DNA of 64,000 nucleotides from NCBI GenBank assembly GCA_964614945.1, contig CAZTNW010000002.1, positions 310,001-374,000 of the forward strand, in the 5' to 3' direction. How positions within the stretch are numbered: the first letter of the stretch is position 1; the number at the start of each line of letters is the position of its first letter. The notes under the pieces were generated by a model. It was not told the DNA's origin. It did no database searches and saw nothing but the letters and a program-made list of their open reading frames with translations. A program made the position numbers and the translations under genes. Source of the DNA: CAZTNW01 sp964614945 (lineage in GTDB: Bacteria > Caldisericota > JANLFM01). Of this stretch, positions 43,672 through 52,294 are shown piece after piece.

Positions 43672-44258
43672 GACTGGATAAAGAGCTTCTGCGACGGGCC
43701 AGGAATGGAGAAGAGGTGGCTTTCGAGGCTCTGGTACGCAAGTATCAAAACCTCGTCTACACTCTGGCTCTGCGCATGCTGGCCAATCCAGAGGACGCCC
43801 TCGATGTCTCCCAGGATGTTTTCGTCCGTGTTTGGCGCTCCCTCTCCAAATTCGAAGGGCGCTCGGAGTTTACCACCTGGCTCTACCGTATAACAGCCAA
43901 CACCTGTCTGGATTATGTAAAAAGGAGGAAGCGGGATCGACACGACTCACTCTCCTTGCACGAGGCGGAAAATGCCGAATTTTCTGCCTTCAATTACCCG
44001 ATCGAGCAGGAGCTTGAGAGGATAGAATTGCGGGACCACGTACAGCAGATCCTCTGGAAGATGAGCCCCAATTACCGGGCGGTCCTGGTGCTGCGGGATA
44101 TCTACGGGTTCTCTTATGAGGAAGTAGCCTCGATCCTGCAAATTTCTCTTTCCTCAGCGAAGATTCGCATCTACAGGGCGCGACTCGATTTTCGCAGCCG
44201 CTACCGGCAACTTGAGCAGATCAAAAGCAAAAAGAGGAGGGAACCCCATGCGCTGTGA
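43668..44258 (+). CDS. ECF-type RNA polymerase sigma factor
   Basis: 196 residues with region 2 (FEALVRKYQNLVYTLALRML, DVSQDVFVRVWRSL) and region 4 (YRAVLVLRDIYGFSYEEVAS) of the SigW/RpoE group. A zinc-finger anti-sigma gene overlaps its end by 11 bases. Its start overlaps the LarA-family gene, an unexpected coupling. Confidence 0.93.
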   Translation: MRLDKELLRRARNGEEVAFEALVRKYQNLVYTLALRMLANPEDALDVSQDVFVRVWRSLSKFEGRSEFTTWLYRITANTCLDYVKRRKRDRHDSLSLHEAENAEFSAFNYPIEQELERIELRDHVQQILWKMSPNYRAVLVLRDIYGFSYEEVASILQISLSSAKIRIYRARLDFRSRYRQLEQIKSKKRREPHAL

Positions 44259-44589
44259 AGAAGTGGTCCTTTGGTTGTCTGCTTACCTAGACGGGGATCT
44301 ACCTCGCGACAAGCGAGAAGAATTAGGGAAGCACCTTGAGCATTGCCGGGAGTGCCAGGCGAAGCTTAAGGATCTGGAACGGGCGCACCTTCTTTTAGCA
44401 CGAGCCAAGAGCCGATCTTTTAAAGCCCCTACAAGCCTGCTGGGTATGGTGATGAAAGAAATACGTCGGGAGAAGATTATACTCCGGCGAAGAGGGAGGG
44501 TTCTTCGCCGGAGTATAGCCGCAGCCTTTCTTGGAATCAGTGCCGGCCTCATCGCCTGGCTGAAAGTGAAACAGAAGCGGGAAGGCTAA
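44248..44589 (+). CDS. Zinc-finger anti-sigma factor
   Basis: 113 residues. The N-terminal anti-sigma zinc finger is MRCEEVV...HLEHCREC and a C-terminal membrane helix is IAAAFLGISAGLIAWL. It holds the ECF sigma at the membrane until a signal releases it. A perfect 16-bp inverted repeat lies inside the gene just before the membrane helix. Confidence 0.88.
   Translation: MRCEEVVLWLSAYLDGDLPRDKREELGKHLEHCRECQAKLKDLERAHLLLARAKSRSFKAPTSLLGMVMKEIRREKIILRRRGRVLRRSIAAAFLGISAGLIAWLKVKQKREG
44478..44517. repeat. Intragenic 16-bp perfect inverted repeat
   Basis: TATACTCCGGCGAAGA and its exact complement are separated by 8 bases within the anti-sigma gene. A stem this long inside coding sequence can slow ribosomes or shift the ratio of sigma to anti-sigma; no T run follows. 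Confidence 0.85.
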
Positions 44590-44644
44590 GCTTTTGCCTT
44601 GTCTTCCTTCGCCCTCTTCTGGGATAATCGCTCTGGAGGTAGAC

Positions 44645-44881
44645 ATGGAACGGACGCAGATTTTCGAGAAAGTCGCACTCATTATCAATGAAAAGCTGAG
44701 CGTACAGGAAGTAAAGGAAGAGCTTCGTTTTGTAGAGGACCTGGGCGCGGATTCCCTCGATCTCCTGGAAATCGTAATGGCTGTGGAGGACGCTTTTAAG
44801 ATCAAAATCCCTGATGAGGATTTGACCAGGCTGAAGACAGTCAAAGATGCCGTGAATTACGTCCAGGAAAAAGCAGGCTAA
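44645..44881 (+). CDS. acpP: Acyl carrier protein
   Basis: 78 residues with the phosphopantetheine site DLGADSLDLLEIV and the usual helix pattern. It carries acyl chains for fatty acid and lipoate synthesis. ggaggtag precedes ATG 44645. It stands alone, without fab genes nearby. Confidence 0.95.
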   Translation: MERTQIFEKVALIINEKLSVQEVKEELRFVEDLGADSLDLLEIVMAVEDAFKIKIPDEDLTRLKTVKDAVNYVQEKAG

Positions 44882-44908
44882 CTCCTCCAGGGCTTTACGG
44901 GGTGGTTT

Positions 44909-46141
44909 ATGCGATTAAGAAAGGGGACGGTACTGCTTGCGATCCTCGCTCTTCTCCTCCTGGCTCTATGGGGAGGCAGAACCGCCCTGCTTTTCATCAT
45001 GTTTCTTTTCCTCCTGGCCTTCCTCTCCTTTTTCCTCACCAGCCGAAGGCTGGAATCCCTCAGCGTAGAGCGCAAAATCTACCCCAGCCGCTTATCCATC
45101 GGCGAGTCAGCCCGGATCGAGCTCACCTTTACTAATCCTTCTCGTTTACCTCTGATGTGGCTTGAGGTGTGGGATTTTCTTCCCCCGTACATTGTCGCGA
45201 AAAGCGGAGTGACACGATTCGCCCTGACCTTGAGGGCTAAAGAGAAAAGGGTTATACGCTATACCGTCCAGGCCAATAAAAGAGGGGAGTTTGAGTTGAG
45301 CCCCCTCCTTCTCGCTACTGGCGATCCCTGGGGCCTCTGGCGGAGAGAGGCCAGGATAGGGGCTCCATCCTCGCTTGTAGTGTTTCCCCGCCTGATTCCC
45401 CTTTCCGGCATGAAACTTCCACTGCTGAAGCCGTTCGAGGGGAGAAAAACCGGAGTTCGAGCCTACGAAGATTTCACAGCCATCTCAGGGACGAGGGATT
45501 ATCTCCCTTCCGACCCCTTGAAGAGAATACACTGGAAACTTTTCGCCCATCTGGGGAAACCCCGGGTGAAAGAATTTGAATTCTCCTCAGCTACTACGCT
45601 CGTGGTTTGGCTTGACCTCGTGACAAGCTTGAAGGAGTTCGAGCTTCCCTCGATCTACGAAGATTACGCTGCCACTGCCGCAGCAGCGATCCTTCATCAT
45701 GCCATGGAAGAACATATCCCGACCTATCTCCAGGTCTTCCCTTTCCCTCGCTTCTTCTCCGACCTGGGGAAAGGAAAGGACCATTTTATCCGCCAGATGG
45801 AGTCCCTGGCGCGGGCCAGAACGGGAGAAGGAGATCTGGTGGAACTGATGCGCGAAGCCTCTCAGCGCCTACCCTGGCAGTCTAATCTGATCCTGATCTC
45901 CAGCCTGCTTTCTCCTGAAATCCTGGGACGCCTGGTAGAGCTCAGATTGCGGGCTAAACACCTTTCCCTTTACCTGATTTATGAGGGCTCTTTTCTCCTT
46001 CCGGGAGAAAAGCCAAGGAAGTCTTTTCAGTTTGATCTCCTGGCAGTGCAGCAGCTGCGGGAGAGATCAAAACTACTGCAGGGCGAGCACATCCATGTGC
46101 ATCTAATAGGAGGGAACGATTTTCTCCCGGTGAATGCATGA
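44909..46141 (+). CDS. DUF58 domain membrane protein
   Basis: 410 residues. Two N-terminal membrane helices are followed by a beta-rich region and the DUF58 block GTRDYLPSDPLKRIHWK with KEFEF after it. DUF58 proteins are usually encoded with MoxR ATPases and transglutaminase/DUF4129 proteins and are thought to work in envelope or protein-complex assembly. Here the DUF4129 gene follows with a 4-base overlap, but no MoxR is present. Confidence 0.9.
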   Translation: MRLRKGTVLLAILALLLLALWGGRTALLFIMFLFLLAFLSFFLTSRRLESLSVERKIYPSRLSIGESARIELTFTNPSRLPLMWLEVWDFLPPYIVAKSGVTRFALTLRAKEKRVIRYTVQANKRGEFELSPLLLATGDPWGLWRREARIGAPSSLVVFPRLIPLSGMKLPLLKPFEGRKTGVRAYEDFTAISGTRDYLPSDPLKRIHWKLFAHLGKPRVKEFEFSSATTLVVWLDLVTSLKEFELPSIYEDYAATAAAAILHHAMEEHIPTYLQVFPFPRFFSDLGKGKDHFIRQMESLARARTGEGDLVELMREASQRLPWQSNLILISSLLSPEILGRLVELRLRAKHLSLYLIYEGSFLLPGEKPRKSFQFDLLAVQQLRERSKLLQGEHIHVHLIGGNDFLPVNA

Positions 46142-47898
46142 ATATAGAAGGAAAACCGGGAAGTCCCGGTTTACTGCCTAAAGGGACAAGGCCGGGGTCG
46201 AGATTCCGCGGCGCTGCTGGTCCTATTGTAACCTCTTTCTCGGAGCAGAAAGGTAAATCTCCTGGGCTTCAGCTGCTGAAAATAGCCATTGCTCCCTCCC
46301 CTCTTCTCTTTCTGCACTTTGCCTTACTATCCCTTTTCATCGGCCAGCTCTCCCCCTTTCCCCTTTTTTGGGGACTCCTTATGTTGTTCTCTGTCGCTGA
46401 ATTCCTTGCCCTCCTTCAGGTTGTTAAAGGGATAAATGTTCGCGCCTGGCTCTGGCTTCTGCCCCTGACGATTCTTCTGGTAAAGCTGCTCTTCTATCCA
46501 GGAGTGGATTGGGGAGATACCTCCTGGCTGAGATCGTTTGCCTGGGGATTCGCCGACCTGTTTCCGTCCCCATTTTTGATCCTGCAGCCCGAGATGCTCA
46601 GGGAAGTAACACAATCCCTGGCCCCCTCAGCCTCTCTCTTCATCGTTCTTTCCTGCTTGACCTGGTTTCCTGTCTTTCTTTCGGTGGAACGGTCGATCCT
46701 TCACAATGCCTGGGGGTGGCCCCTTCTCCTCACCGTGTTTTTCTTGGTCTGGCTCGAACCCTTGCCTGTATCTTCCGTTTTCTTCTTCCCCCTCCTCCTG
46801 CTCATATCGGGATTTTTCCTCCTCATGGTCCATCGGAAGAGATATGAGCGTTGGCGCGAGAAGAGATTCGCTTACCGGAGCTCTGACCTCAGGCGATCTT
46901 TCCGCTGGTCCCTGCTGATCCTCTTGCCTCTTTTGCTGTTCATATTGCCTTGGTCATTGGGTCGCTTGTCCCTCTCCTCGGTTAATTTCCCCTCCATTCC
47001 TTCTTTCCCCTCGCTTACTGCCGCCTCCCCCTCCCCTGGCGCATCGCCCGCTTTACCCTCCACTGCAATTCCCGGGGTGGCCCTACCCCCAATCGAGTTG
47101 CCCGGATGGGTACAGAATATGGCGTACATCTCGTCGCTCGTCATAATTTTTCTTGTCTTCATCCTTTTCGCATATCTTTTCTTTCGACTGGGAAAGCTGG
47201 AGTCCATAGGTTACCTGATCCTCATCTCCGTCTTTTTCGTCCTCGCGCTCTGGCTTCTGCCTCCCTACCTCGGTCCTCTTCTGGCCGGACTCTTCTATTA
47301 CCTGAGCCTGGCCTGGAAGCACGTTCTGGGAGTTCTCGGTTTTGCTTCTTCCTCCCCCACCCAGGGAGGGCCATTGCCACCGAGCGCGTCCGGGGGAGAG
47401 GGTTCTTCTTCCGCGTTTCTCGATTTCGTCCGCTCGACCCTGGCCTTTTTCACCCAGAGCATCCTCTGGATCATTGTATTTTCCGCGTTCCTGCTCCTTC
47501 TGGCCTCTTATTTTATCTGGCGTTTTCTACTACGCGATTTGCGCAAAAGGCGATTGGAGCGAAGGATGATCCAGGAAGCCTATGTGGCGGCAGAGAAAGA
47601 GGAAGGGACTATTCTGGCTTTCTACCGTCAATTGCTGCAGCTTTTGGAGGCCCTAGGCGTGAAAAGAAAACCTGTGGAGACGCCGTGGGAATACGCCCGT
47701 CGGGCGGAGCCTTCCGTGCCCGAGATCGTCTTCGAGTTAAAAGACCTAACCGGAGCGTTCGTAGAGGCCCGCTATGCCTGGAGACACCCATCGCCGGAGA
47801 GGCTTCTCTCCCTTGAAAGAGAACTGTCCCAGGTAAGGGAGGCAGTGCTGCGGGCGCGGATAGAGGACAGGGATCGCCGGGAGAGAGCCACCACTTGA
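46138..47898 (+). CDS. Multi-spanning membrane protein with C-terminal DUF4129
   Basis: 586 residues with about ten membrane helices, a Ser/Pro-rich external loop near 285-320, and a C-terminal cytoplasmic DUF4129 domain (EEGTILAFYRQLLQLLEALG, ETPWEYARR). The layout is like DUF3488/TgpA proteins, but the transglutaminase core with Cys-His-Asp is not seen. The start overlaps DUF58 and the stop overlaps the Csx11-like gene (TTGA). Confidence 0.75.
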   Translation: MNIEGKPGSPGLLPKGTRPGSRFRGAAGPIVTSFSEQKGKSPGLQLLKIAIAPSPLLFLHFALLSLFIGQLSPFPLFWGLLMLFSVAEFLALLQVVKGINVRAWLWLLPLTILLVKLLFYPGVDWGDTSWLRSFAWGFADLFPSPFLILQPEMLREVTQSLAPSASLFIVLSCLTWFPVFLSVERSILHNAWGWPLLLTVFFLVWLEPLPVSSVFFFPLLLLISGFFLLMVHRKRYERWREKRFAYRSSDLRRSFRWSLLILLPLLLFILPWSLGRLSLSSVNFPSIPSFPSLTAASPSPGASPALPSTAIPGVALPPIELPGWVQNMAYISSLVIIFLVFILFAYLFFRLGKLESIGYLILISVFFVLALWLLPPYLGPLLAGLFYYLSLAWKHVLGVLGFASSSPTQGGPLPPSASGGEGSSSAFLDFVRSTLAFFTQSILWIIVFSAFLLLLASYFIWRFLLRDLRKRRLERRMIQEAYVAAEKEEGTILAFYRQLLQLLEALGVKRKPVETPWEYARRAEPSVPEIVFELKDLTGAFVEARYAWRHPSPERLLSLERELSQVREAVLRARIEDRDRRERATT

Positions 47899-49991
47899 AA
47901 GAGAGGAGTGCTTTCGCCCATTCTCCTTTTGACTTACGCAGATTCCGTCGACTGATTCTGGCCTGTGAATGCGCATGTCTTCTGCACGATTTAGGTAAAT
48001 TGTCCTCTAACTTCATCCGTTCCAAGTCCTCGGATTTCAAGGAGGTAGACCGTCACGCCCAGATCCTGAAGACGATGGACAAGGAGATCACTCCCAACCT
48101 GCGGAGCTTCTTCTCTTCCCCTCTCAGCTCCTTATGGCCGGGCGAGGGAAGGCCGCCTGATTTTTTCGACAATATCCAGTTGCAGCACTTTCTCTCCGCG
48201 CATCATGGCTTTGAGAAGCAGAATCACCAACCCTCTTCGATTCCCTTCCTCCGTTTCCTGCAGGCTTGCGACCACAAAAGCTCGGCAGAGGATAAGGCCA
48301 ATCCCTCAGACAACGCCAAGCAGCCCTTCATGGCTACTTTTCGAAGCACTGTCTTTGGCCTGGAACATCGCTTAGAGCCTTCCAAACTGGATGAGCTGAG
48401 GTTTCGCCTGCTGCTTGAATTGGATAGGATCCTTTCCCCGCATTCTGTTGTCTCCGCTCGGAGGAGGCTGGTTCCCCTGCTTCATCGGTTTTTCGGCCCA
48501 GCCCTCGCAGAGACAAGGAGGGCGGCCAATGACCTGGATCTTTTTCATCACTCCTATTCTGTAGCCACCTATTTCAAGGCTGGCCTGGTTTCCTATCTCC
48601 TGGGGCAGTCCCTGCCTCAGGAGATGGATGAAATCACCTCCTGGATTTTGTCCGTGAAAATTTCCGCGCTCGATCGTCTTCAGAAAGCGAAAGTTAAAAT
48701 CCGCCGCTTGCTCGAGGAGGTTTATCCGGTGGGTAACTTCTTCTTCCAGGATGTAAACGAGCTCTTTTTCCAGGTGGGCCGGATCCCTCTCCATTTCTTG
48801 CCTGACCTGGAGAGAATAGCAGGAGAAGCGGCTGGGGTCTCCACCCGGTGGGAACTCTTCTCCTTGCGAGAGGATGATAGAAAACTCTCCTTTTCCTCCC
48901 TTTCTCTGCCGGTCCCGTCTGGGGAAACAGGGATTATCCTGGGGCTTAGAACCTTTCTCGAGAGAGATTCTCTCGATGCCATGTTTGCCAAAAGGCTGGA
49001 GCACATTGAGCCGGGGATGGATTTCGACCTCTTGCTTGGGCGCACGGCGGAAGTAATGGCCCTCGCCCGCTGGGAAAAAGCCCGCCGTTTGCGGGAGGGA
49101 ATAACCAGTATGAGCAAGCACCTGAAAAACCTCAGGCGAGGGCAGGATCTGGGGAGACTCACTCCTGTTAAAAGAAAAGAGCTCGAGCGAAAACAAAAAG
49201 AGCTGATCCATGCCCGCAGGCAACTGCGAGCTCTGGGCAAAGAAAGCGACCTGATGAGCGATCTCGGGGGAGAAGAGGACTTTACAGAGAAACGCCAGCG
49301 GTTGCTCGTTTTCGTGGATAAGGTGTTTTCCTGGCTTCACCCTCCTGACCCCTTTATCGTCGCTCGTTCCTGGATCCGAAAAAAAGCACCAGTAGAAGAA
49401 GTGGCCCTGCGCTACATCCTGCGCAAAGGACCCTCACTCTCCCGACTGATGGAAATTATGGAGGAGGGCGAACGATTTCACCGTGCCCTGGCGAGGAAGT
49501 TGGGCAGATCCACTTTCTTTTCACCCACCTTTTGCCGGTTCAAAGTGGACCCCGAGGTCCTTAAGGATACAGCGGAGGCTCTCTACGACCGCAGGTTCGC
49601 TAAAATGAAGGGCAAGCTACCTCTCGCCGTTTTGTCCTGCGGGCTGAGAAGGGAAGAGGAAATATTCCGCTCTTCCTGGCAGCGGATCGTGAGGATAGAG
49701 CAGAAGAAAGAGATGATGTTGATTTCTCTGACCAAGGGCTATCGCTTGGAGCTGCCCACGATACTGGGGGACGGTGATCGCGACCAGTATTATCTGTATT
49801 ATTTCGTCAAGGAGGAAGACGGGGAGAAGCGTCAGGGTTTGCATACCTCACGTGGCTTTCTCCTGCCCGTTTGGGAGCTGCGCGAGGGAGACCGGATTGA
49901 AGTCACCCTGGAGAGCGGAATTGACCAGCAAGCTCTCCCCGGGCGGGACCACGAAAGAAGGAGGAAGAGATGCAGGAACAGGACGAACTGA
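47895..49991 (+). CDS. Csx11-like protein (Cas10 family, HD domain), orphan
   Basis: 698 residues. The N-terminal HD site is CLLHDLGKLSSNF (His31-Asp32), with AHHGF near 102-105 and ACDHKSSAEDK near 124-134. HHSYSVATYFKAGLVS (218-233) and YPVGNFFFQDVNELFF (277-292) follow the order seen in Cas10/Csx11 proteins. The C-terminus (FFSPTFCRFKVDPEV, RFAKMKGKLPLAVL, DQYYLYYFVKEE, ELREGDRIEV) matches the Csx11 end as I remember it. No GGDD cyclase motif is visible. TTG start overlaps the DUF4129 stop. No CRISPR array or other cas gene lies in the window. Likely a nucleic-acid-binding HD protein of Cas10 ancestry; function here unknown. Confidence 0.7.
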   Translation: MKERSAFAHSPFDLRRFRRLILACECACLLHDLGKLSSNFIRSKSSDFKEVDRHAQILKTMDKEITPNLRSFFSSPLSSLWPGEGRPPDFFDNIQLQHFLSAHHGFEKQNHQPSSIPFLRFLQACDHKSSAEDKANPSDNAKQPFMATFRSTVFGLEHRLEPSKLDELRFRLLLELDRILSPHSVVSARRRLVPLLHRFFGPALAETRRAANDLDLFHHSYSVATYFKAGLVSYLLGQSLPQEMDEITSWILSVKISALDRLQKAKVKIRRLLEEVYPVGNFFFQDVNELFFQVGRIPLHFLPDLERIAGEAAGVSTRWELFSLREDDRKLSFSSLSLPVPSGETGIILGLRTFLERDSLDAMFAKRLEHIEPGMDFDLLLGRTAEVMALARWEKARRLREGITSMSKHLKNLRRGQDLGRLTPVKRKELERKQKELIHARRQLRALGKESDLMSDLGGEEDFTEKRQRLLVFVDKVFSWLHPPDPFIVARSWIRKKAPVEEVALRYILRKGPSLSRLMEIMEEGERFHRALARKLGRSTFFSPTFCRFKVDPEVLKDTAEALYDRRFAKMKGKLPLAVLSCGLRREEEIFRSSWQRIVRIEQKKEMMLISLTKGYRLELPTILGDGDRDQYYLYYFVKEEDGEKRQGLHTSRGFLLPVWELREGDRIEVTLESGIDQQALPGRDHERRRKRCRNRTN

Positions 49992-50299
49992 GCGGCCGGC
50001 CTCTAAAGTTGAAGGATCTTGTTCACTATCAGCGGGGAGCTGTAGTCAGCCGTACGCTTCTGGACCGGAAAGCAGGCACGATAACTGCCTTCGCCTTCGC
50101 TCAGGGACAAGGCTTGAGCGAGCATACGGCACCTTTCGATGCCATCTTGCAAATCCTCGAGGGAAGGGCGGAGGTTACAATCGGCGGAGAACGCCTCTCG
50201 CTTGAAGAAGGCGAGATGGTGATGATGCCCGCTGATATCCCTCACGCCCTGAGAGCGCCTGAGGATTTCAAAATGCTTTTGTTCATGGTTCGCTTCTGA
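49970..50299 (+). CDS. Small cupin-domain protein
   Basis: 109 residues with a single cupin barrel: SEHTAPFDAILQILEGRAE and PADIPHALRAPEDF supply the His/Asp/Glu metal-site pattern. The ligand is unknown. Its start overlaps the end of the Csx11-like gene by 22 bases, with aaggaggaag upstream, so it belongs to the same transcript. Confidence 0.85.
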   Translation: MQEQDELSGRPLKLKDLVHYQRGAVVSRTLLDRKAGTITAFAFAQGQGLSEHTAPFDAILQILEGRAEVTIGGERLSLEEGEMVMMPADIPHALRAPEDFKMLLFMVRF

Positions 50300-50332
50300 A
50301 GGAGAAAAGAAATAGACGATGACTTTCGTACA

Positions 50333-50968
50333 GTGGAGGCCCTGGGTGCCCAATTCGTGAAAGTAGACCTAAAAATGGGGGCCGGCGAGCTAAGGGCAAG
50401 AGGGGGAAGCCCAGACCATTTGTTGGAGGCAAGCTTCCGTTATTCGAGCCCCGATTGGAAACCAGAGCTCCAATACAATCTGGAGGAAGGGAGAGGGAGG
50501 CTTGTTCGCCGCCAGCCATCGATCTGGCGTGGATTTTTCGGAGGGGAAGTGCGGAACGAATGGGACCTGGCTTTCTCCGGCCAGATTCCCATGGAGATGA
50601 GCCTGGAACTCGGTGCCGGAAGGTGCTATTTACACCTCGGAGAGCTATCCCTCGAAGAATTGCGCATCCGTTTCGGTGCGGGAGATGGCCTGCTCGACTT
50701 CGCCGGCCTAAAAAAGAGCCTCAAGGCAAACATCAAAGGAGGAGTGGGTCGAGCCAAGATTCTTCTTCCGCAAGAAGCCGGGGTTCGCGTGGATGCCTGC
50801 GGTGGAATCGGGGCAATCAAAGCCTCGGGCCTGAGGCGCGAGGGCCCGATCTACCTGAACGAGAAGTGAGGGAAGGAGGCCCTGTTTCTGGACCTCGACA
50901 TCAAGGGAGGAATAGGGAGGTCGAGCTGTAGGGGGGCTAGTCCTCGCGGAGAAAAGTTTTTAGCTTAG
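50333..50968 (+). pseudogene. Toastrack-type (LiaF/DUF4097-like) protein interrupted by in-frame UGA
   Basis: The first 178 codons (GTG 50333 to TGA 50867-50869) give beta-repeats with MGAGELRARG, GAGRCYLHLG, GAGDGLLDF and GGVGRAKILL. In the same frame beyond the UGA the family ending continues (GKEALFLDLDIKGGIGR) to TAG 50966. UGA stands where relatives have an aromatic residue (NxxYGK). This is a one-base nonsense change, a sequencing error, or readthrough. The ribosome site aaggag points 8 bases ahead to an ATA codon at 50312 in frame rather than to the GTG, so the start is uncertain. Confidence 0.65.
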
Positions 50969-50987
50969 ATCAAAGGAGACCGATAAC

Positions 50988-51647
50988 ATGATTGAATGGG
51001 AAGGCCGCCCGATTCGCTTGGCCCCGACCAAGATCCTGGCCGCGGCCAAAAATTATCGCGCACATGCCGCCGAGATGAAAGCGGAGATCCCGAAGGAGCC
51101 CAAGTTTTTCCTCAAGCCCCCCTCCTCCTTGATTTATCATGAGGGGACGGTGATCCTGCCTCTAATCTCGGGACATGTCGATTATGAAGTAGAGCTGGCG
51201 GCCATCATCAAAGACCGCTGCCGTGCGCTGACCATCGAGGATGCCCTTAAGCACGTGCTCGGCTACACCGTTTTTGTCGACGTGACTGCCCGCGACCTGC
51301 AGGCGGAAGCGATGAAGGAGGGAATGCCCTGGTCGCTGAGTAAGGGCTTCGACACCTTCACCCCCATTGGTCCCCGCATCACTTCCGCAGCCAGTCTGGA
51401 TCCGCAGAATCTACACATCTGGCTCAAAGTCAATGAAGAGTTGAAACAGGACTCCAACACGCAAGACATGGTCTTCAGCGTGGCGGAGATGATCTCCTAT
51501 ATCTCGCACTTCATGACCCTGGAGCCCTGGGATGTCCTCGCCACCGGCACTCCTGAAGGAGTGGGCCCTCTTCAGGACGGCGATCTTGTCGAGGCTGGCA
51601 TCGAGGGGATCGGGGTCCTCCGCTTCGACTGCAAAAAAGAGAGGTAG
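50988..51647 (+). CDS. Fumarylacetoacetate hydrolase (FAH) family protein
   Basis: 219 residues of the FAH fold: AAAKNYRAHAAEM, FFLKPPSSLI, DYEVELAAIIKDR and TGTPEGVGPLQDGD give the metal-binding Glu/Glu/Asp and C-terminal motif. Members hydrolyse or decarboxylate beta-diketo acids such as oxaloacetate or acylpyruvates. aaaggaga precedes the ATG. Confidence 0.92.
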   Translation: MIEWEGRPIRLAPTKILAAAKNYRAHAAEMKAEIPKEPKFFLKPPSSLIYHEGTVILPLISGHVDYEVELAAIIKDRCRALTIEDALKHVLGYTVFVDVTARDLQAEAMKEGMPWSLSKGFDTFTPIGPRITSAASLDPQNLHIWLKVNEELKQDSNTQDMVFSVAEMISYISHFMTLEPWDVLATGTPEGVGPLQDGDLVEAGIEGIGVLRFDCKKER

Positions 51648-51656
51648 AAGAGAACA

Positions 51657-51684
51657 ACCAGGGTCCATCGCTAAGGACCCTGGT
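51657..51684 (+). terminator. Hairpin after FAH-family gene
   Basis: ACCAGGGTCC pairs with GGACCCTGGT around an 8-base loop, 10 bases after the stop. The T content after it is low, so termination may be weak. The following 226 bases up to 51910 hold no gene I can support. Confidence 0.65.
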
Positions 51685-51910
51685 ATTAGGATCAGTTGCA
51701 GGTTGATCCTCGGTTTTGAGCCCATTCTTTGAGCTTTGCTTGCCGCCGGGCTCATTGTTTGGTGCTTTCAACGGAAACGGGACAGTCTTACAGAAGAGTT
51801 CCCTTTAAAGGAGCACGGAGATCATTTCCTCTGTGAAGGTTGAGGACATTTTTCGTAATTGCAGGTAACATAACTATCGGTGCCAACCCCTAATGAATGG
51901 AGAACTTAAC

Positions 51911-52294
51911 ATGGATTTCCACGAGACATTAAATCAATTTCTCAAGGAATGCGAAGCGGATCAAGCGATGCAGGATTTCGCCAAGGAGCACAAGGCCATC
52001 CTGCATTTTCAGATTGCTGATGAGGGTTTAAATTTCTTCCTGTCCTTTGTCGGAGGAGTTTTAAAGGCAGGCTTAGGAGTGCCGACCGAGCCCGCTGATC
52101 TTGCAATAAAGACGAAAAGTGAGACCTTCGACGGTGTAATGAGCGGAGCGATAAATGGTCTGAATGCCGCTTTGAGCGGAAAGTTCGAGTATTCCGGAGA
52201 GCCGATAAAAGTGATCGCTCTGCAGGGGATCATGAATGACCTGATGCGGCTTTATACCAGGGCTAAATCGAAAGGGGAGGTGAAGGGAGATTGA
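51911..52294 (+). CDS. SCP2 sterol-carrier-like domain protein
   Basis: 127 residues resembling the SCP-2 lipid-binding fold: LHFQIADEGLNFFLSF, DLAIKTKSETFDGVMSG and SGKFEYSGEPIKVIALQGI. It probably binds an acyl or other hydrophobic ligand. ATG 51911 has ggaga upstream. It overlaps the DUF6485 gene (TTGA). Confidence 0.8.
   Translation: MDFHETLNQFLKECEADQAMQDFAKEHKAILHFQIADEGLNFFLSFVGGVLKAGLGVPTEPADLAIKTKSETFDGVMSGAINGLNAALSGKFEYSGEPIKVIALQGIMNDLMRLYTRAKSKGEVKGD

Noticed and set aside
48372..49340. 322-codon minus-strand frame opposite the Csx11-like gene
   Set aside because: No ribosome site or motif, and the sense strand carries a coupled, motif-rich protein.
50867..50869. UGA as selenocysteine
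   Set aside because: Relatives have an aromatic residue here, not Cys, and no stable stem-loop is evident just after the codon.
44600..52000. CRISPR array near the Csx11-like gene
   Set aside because: I looked for evenly spaced direct repeats on both sides and found none; no other cas gene is recognisable.
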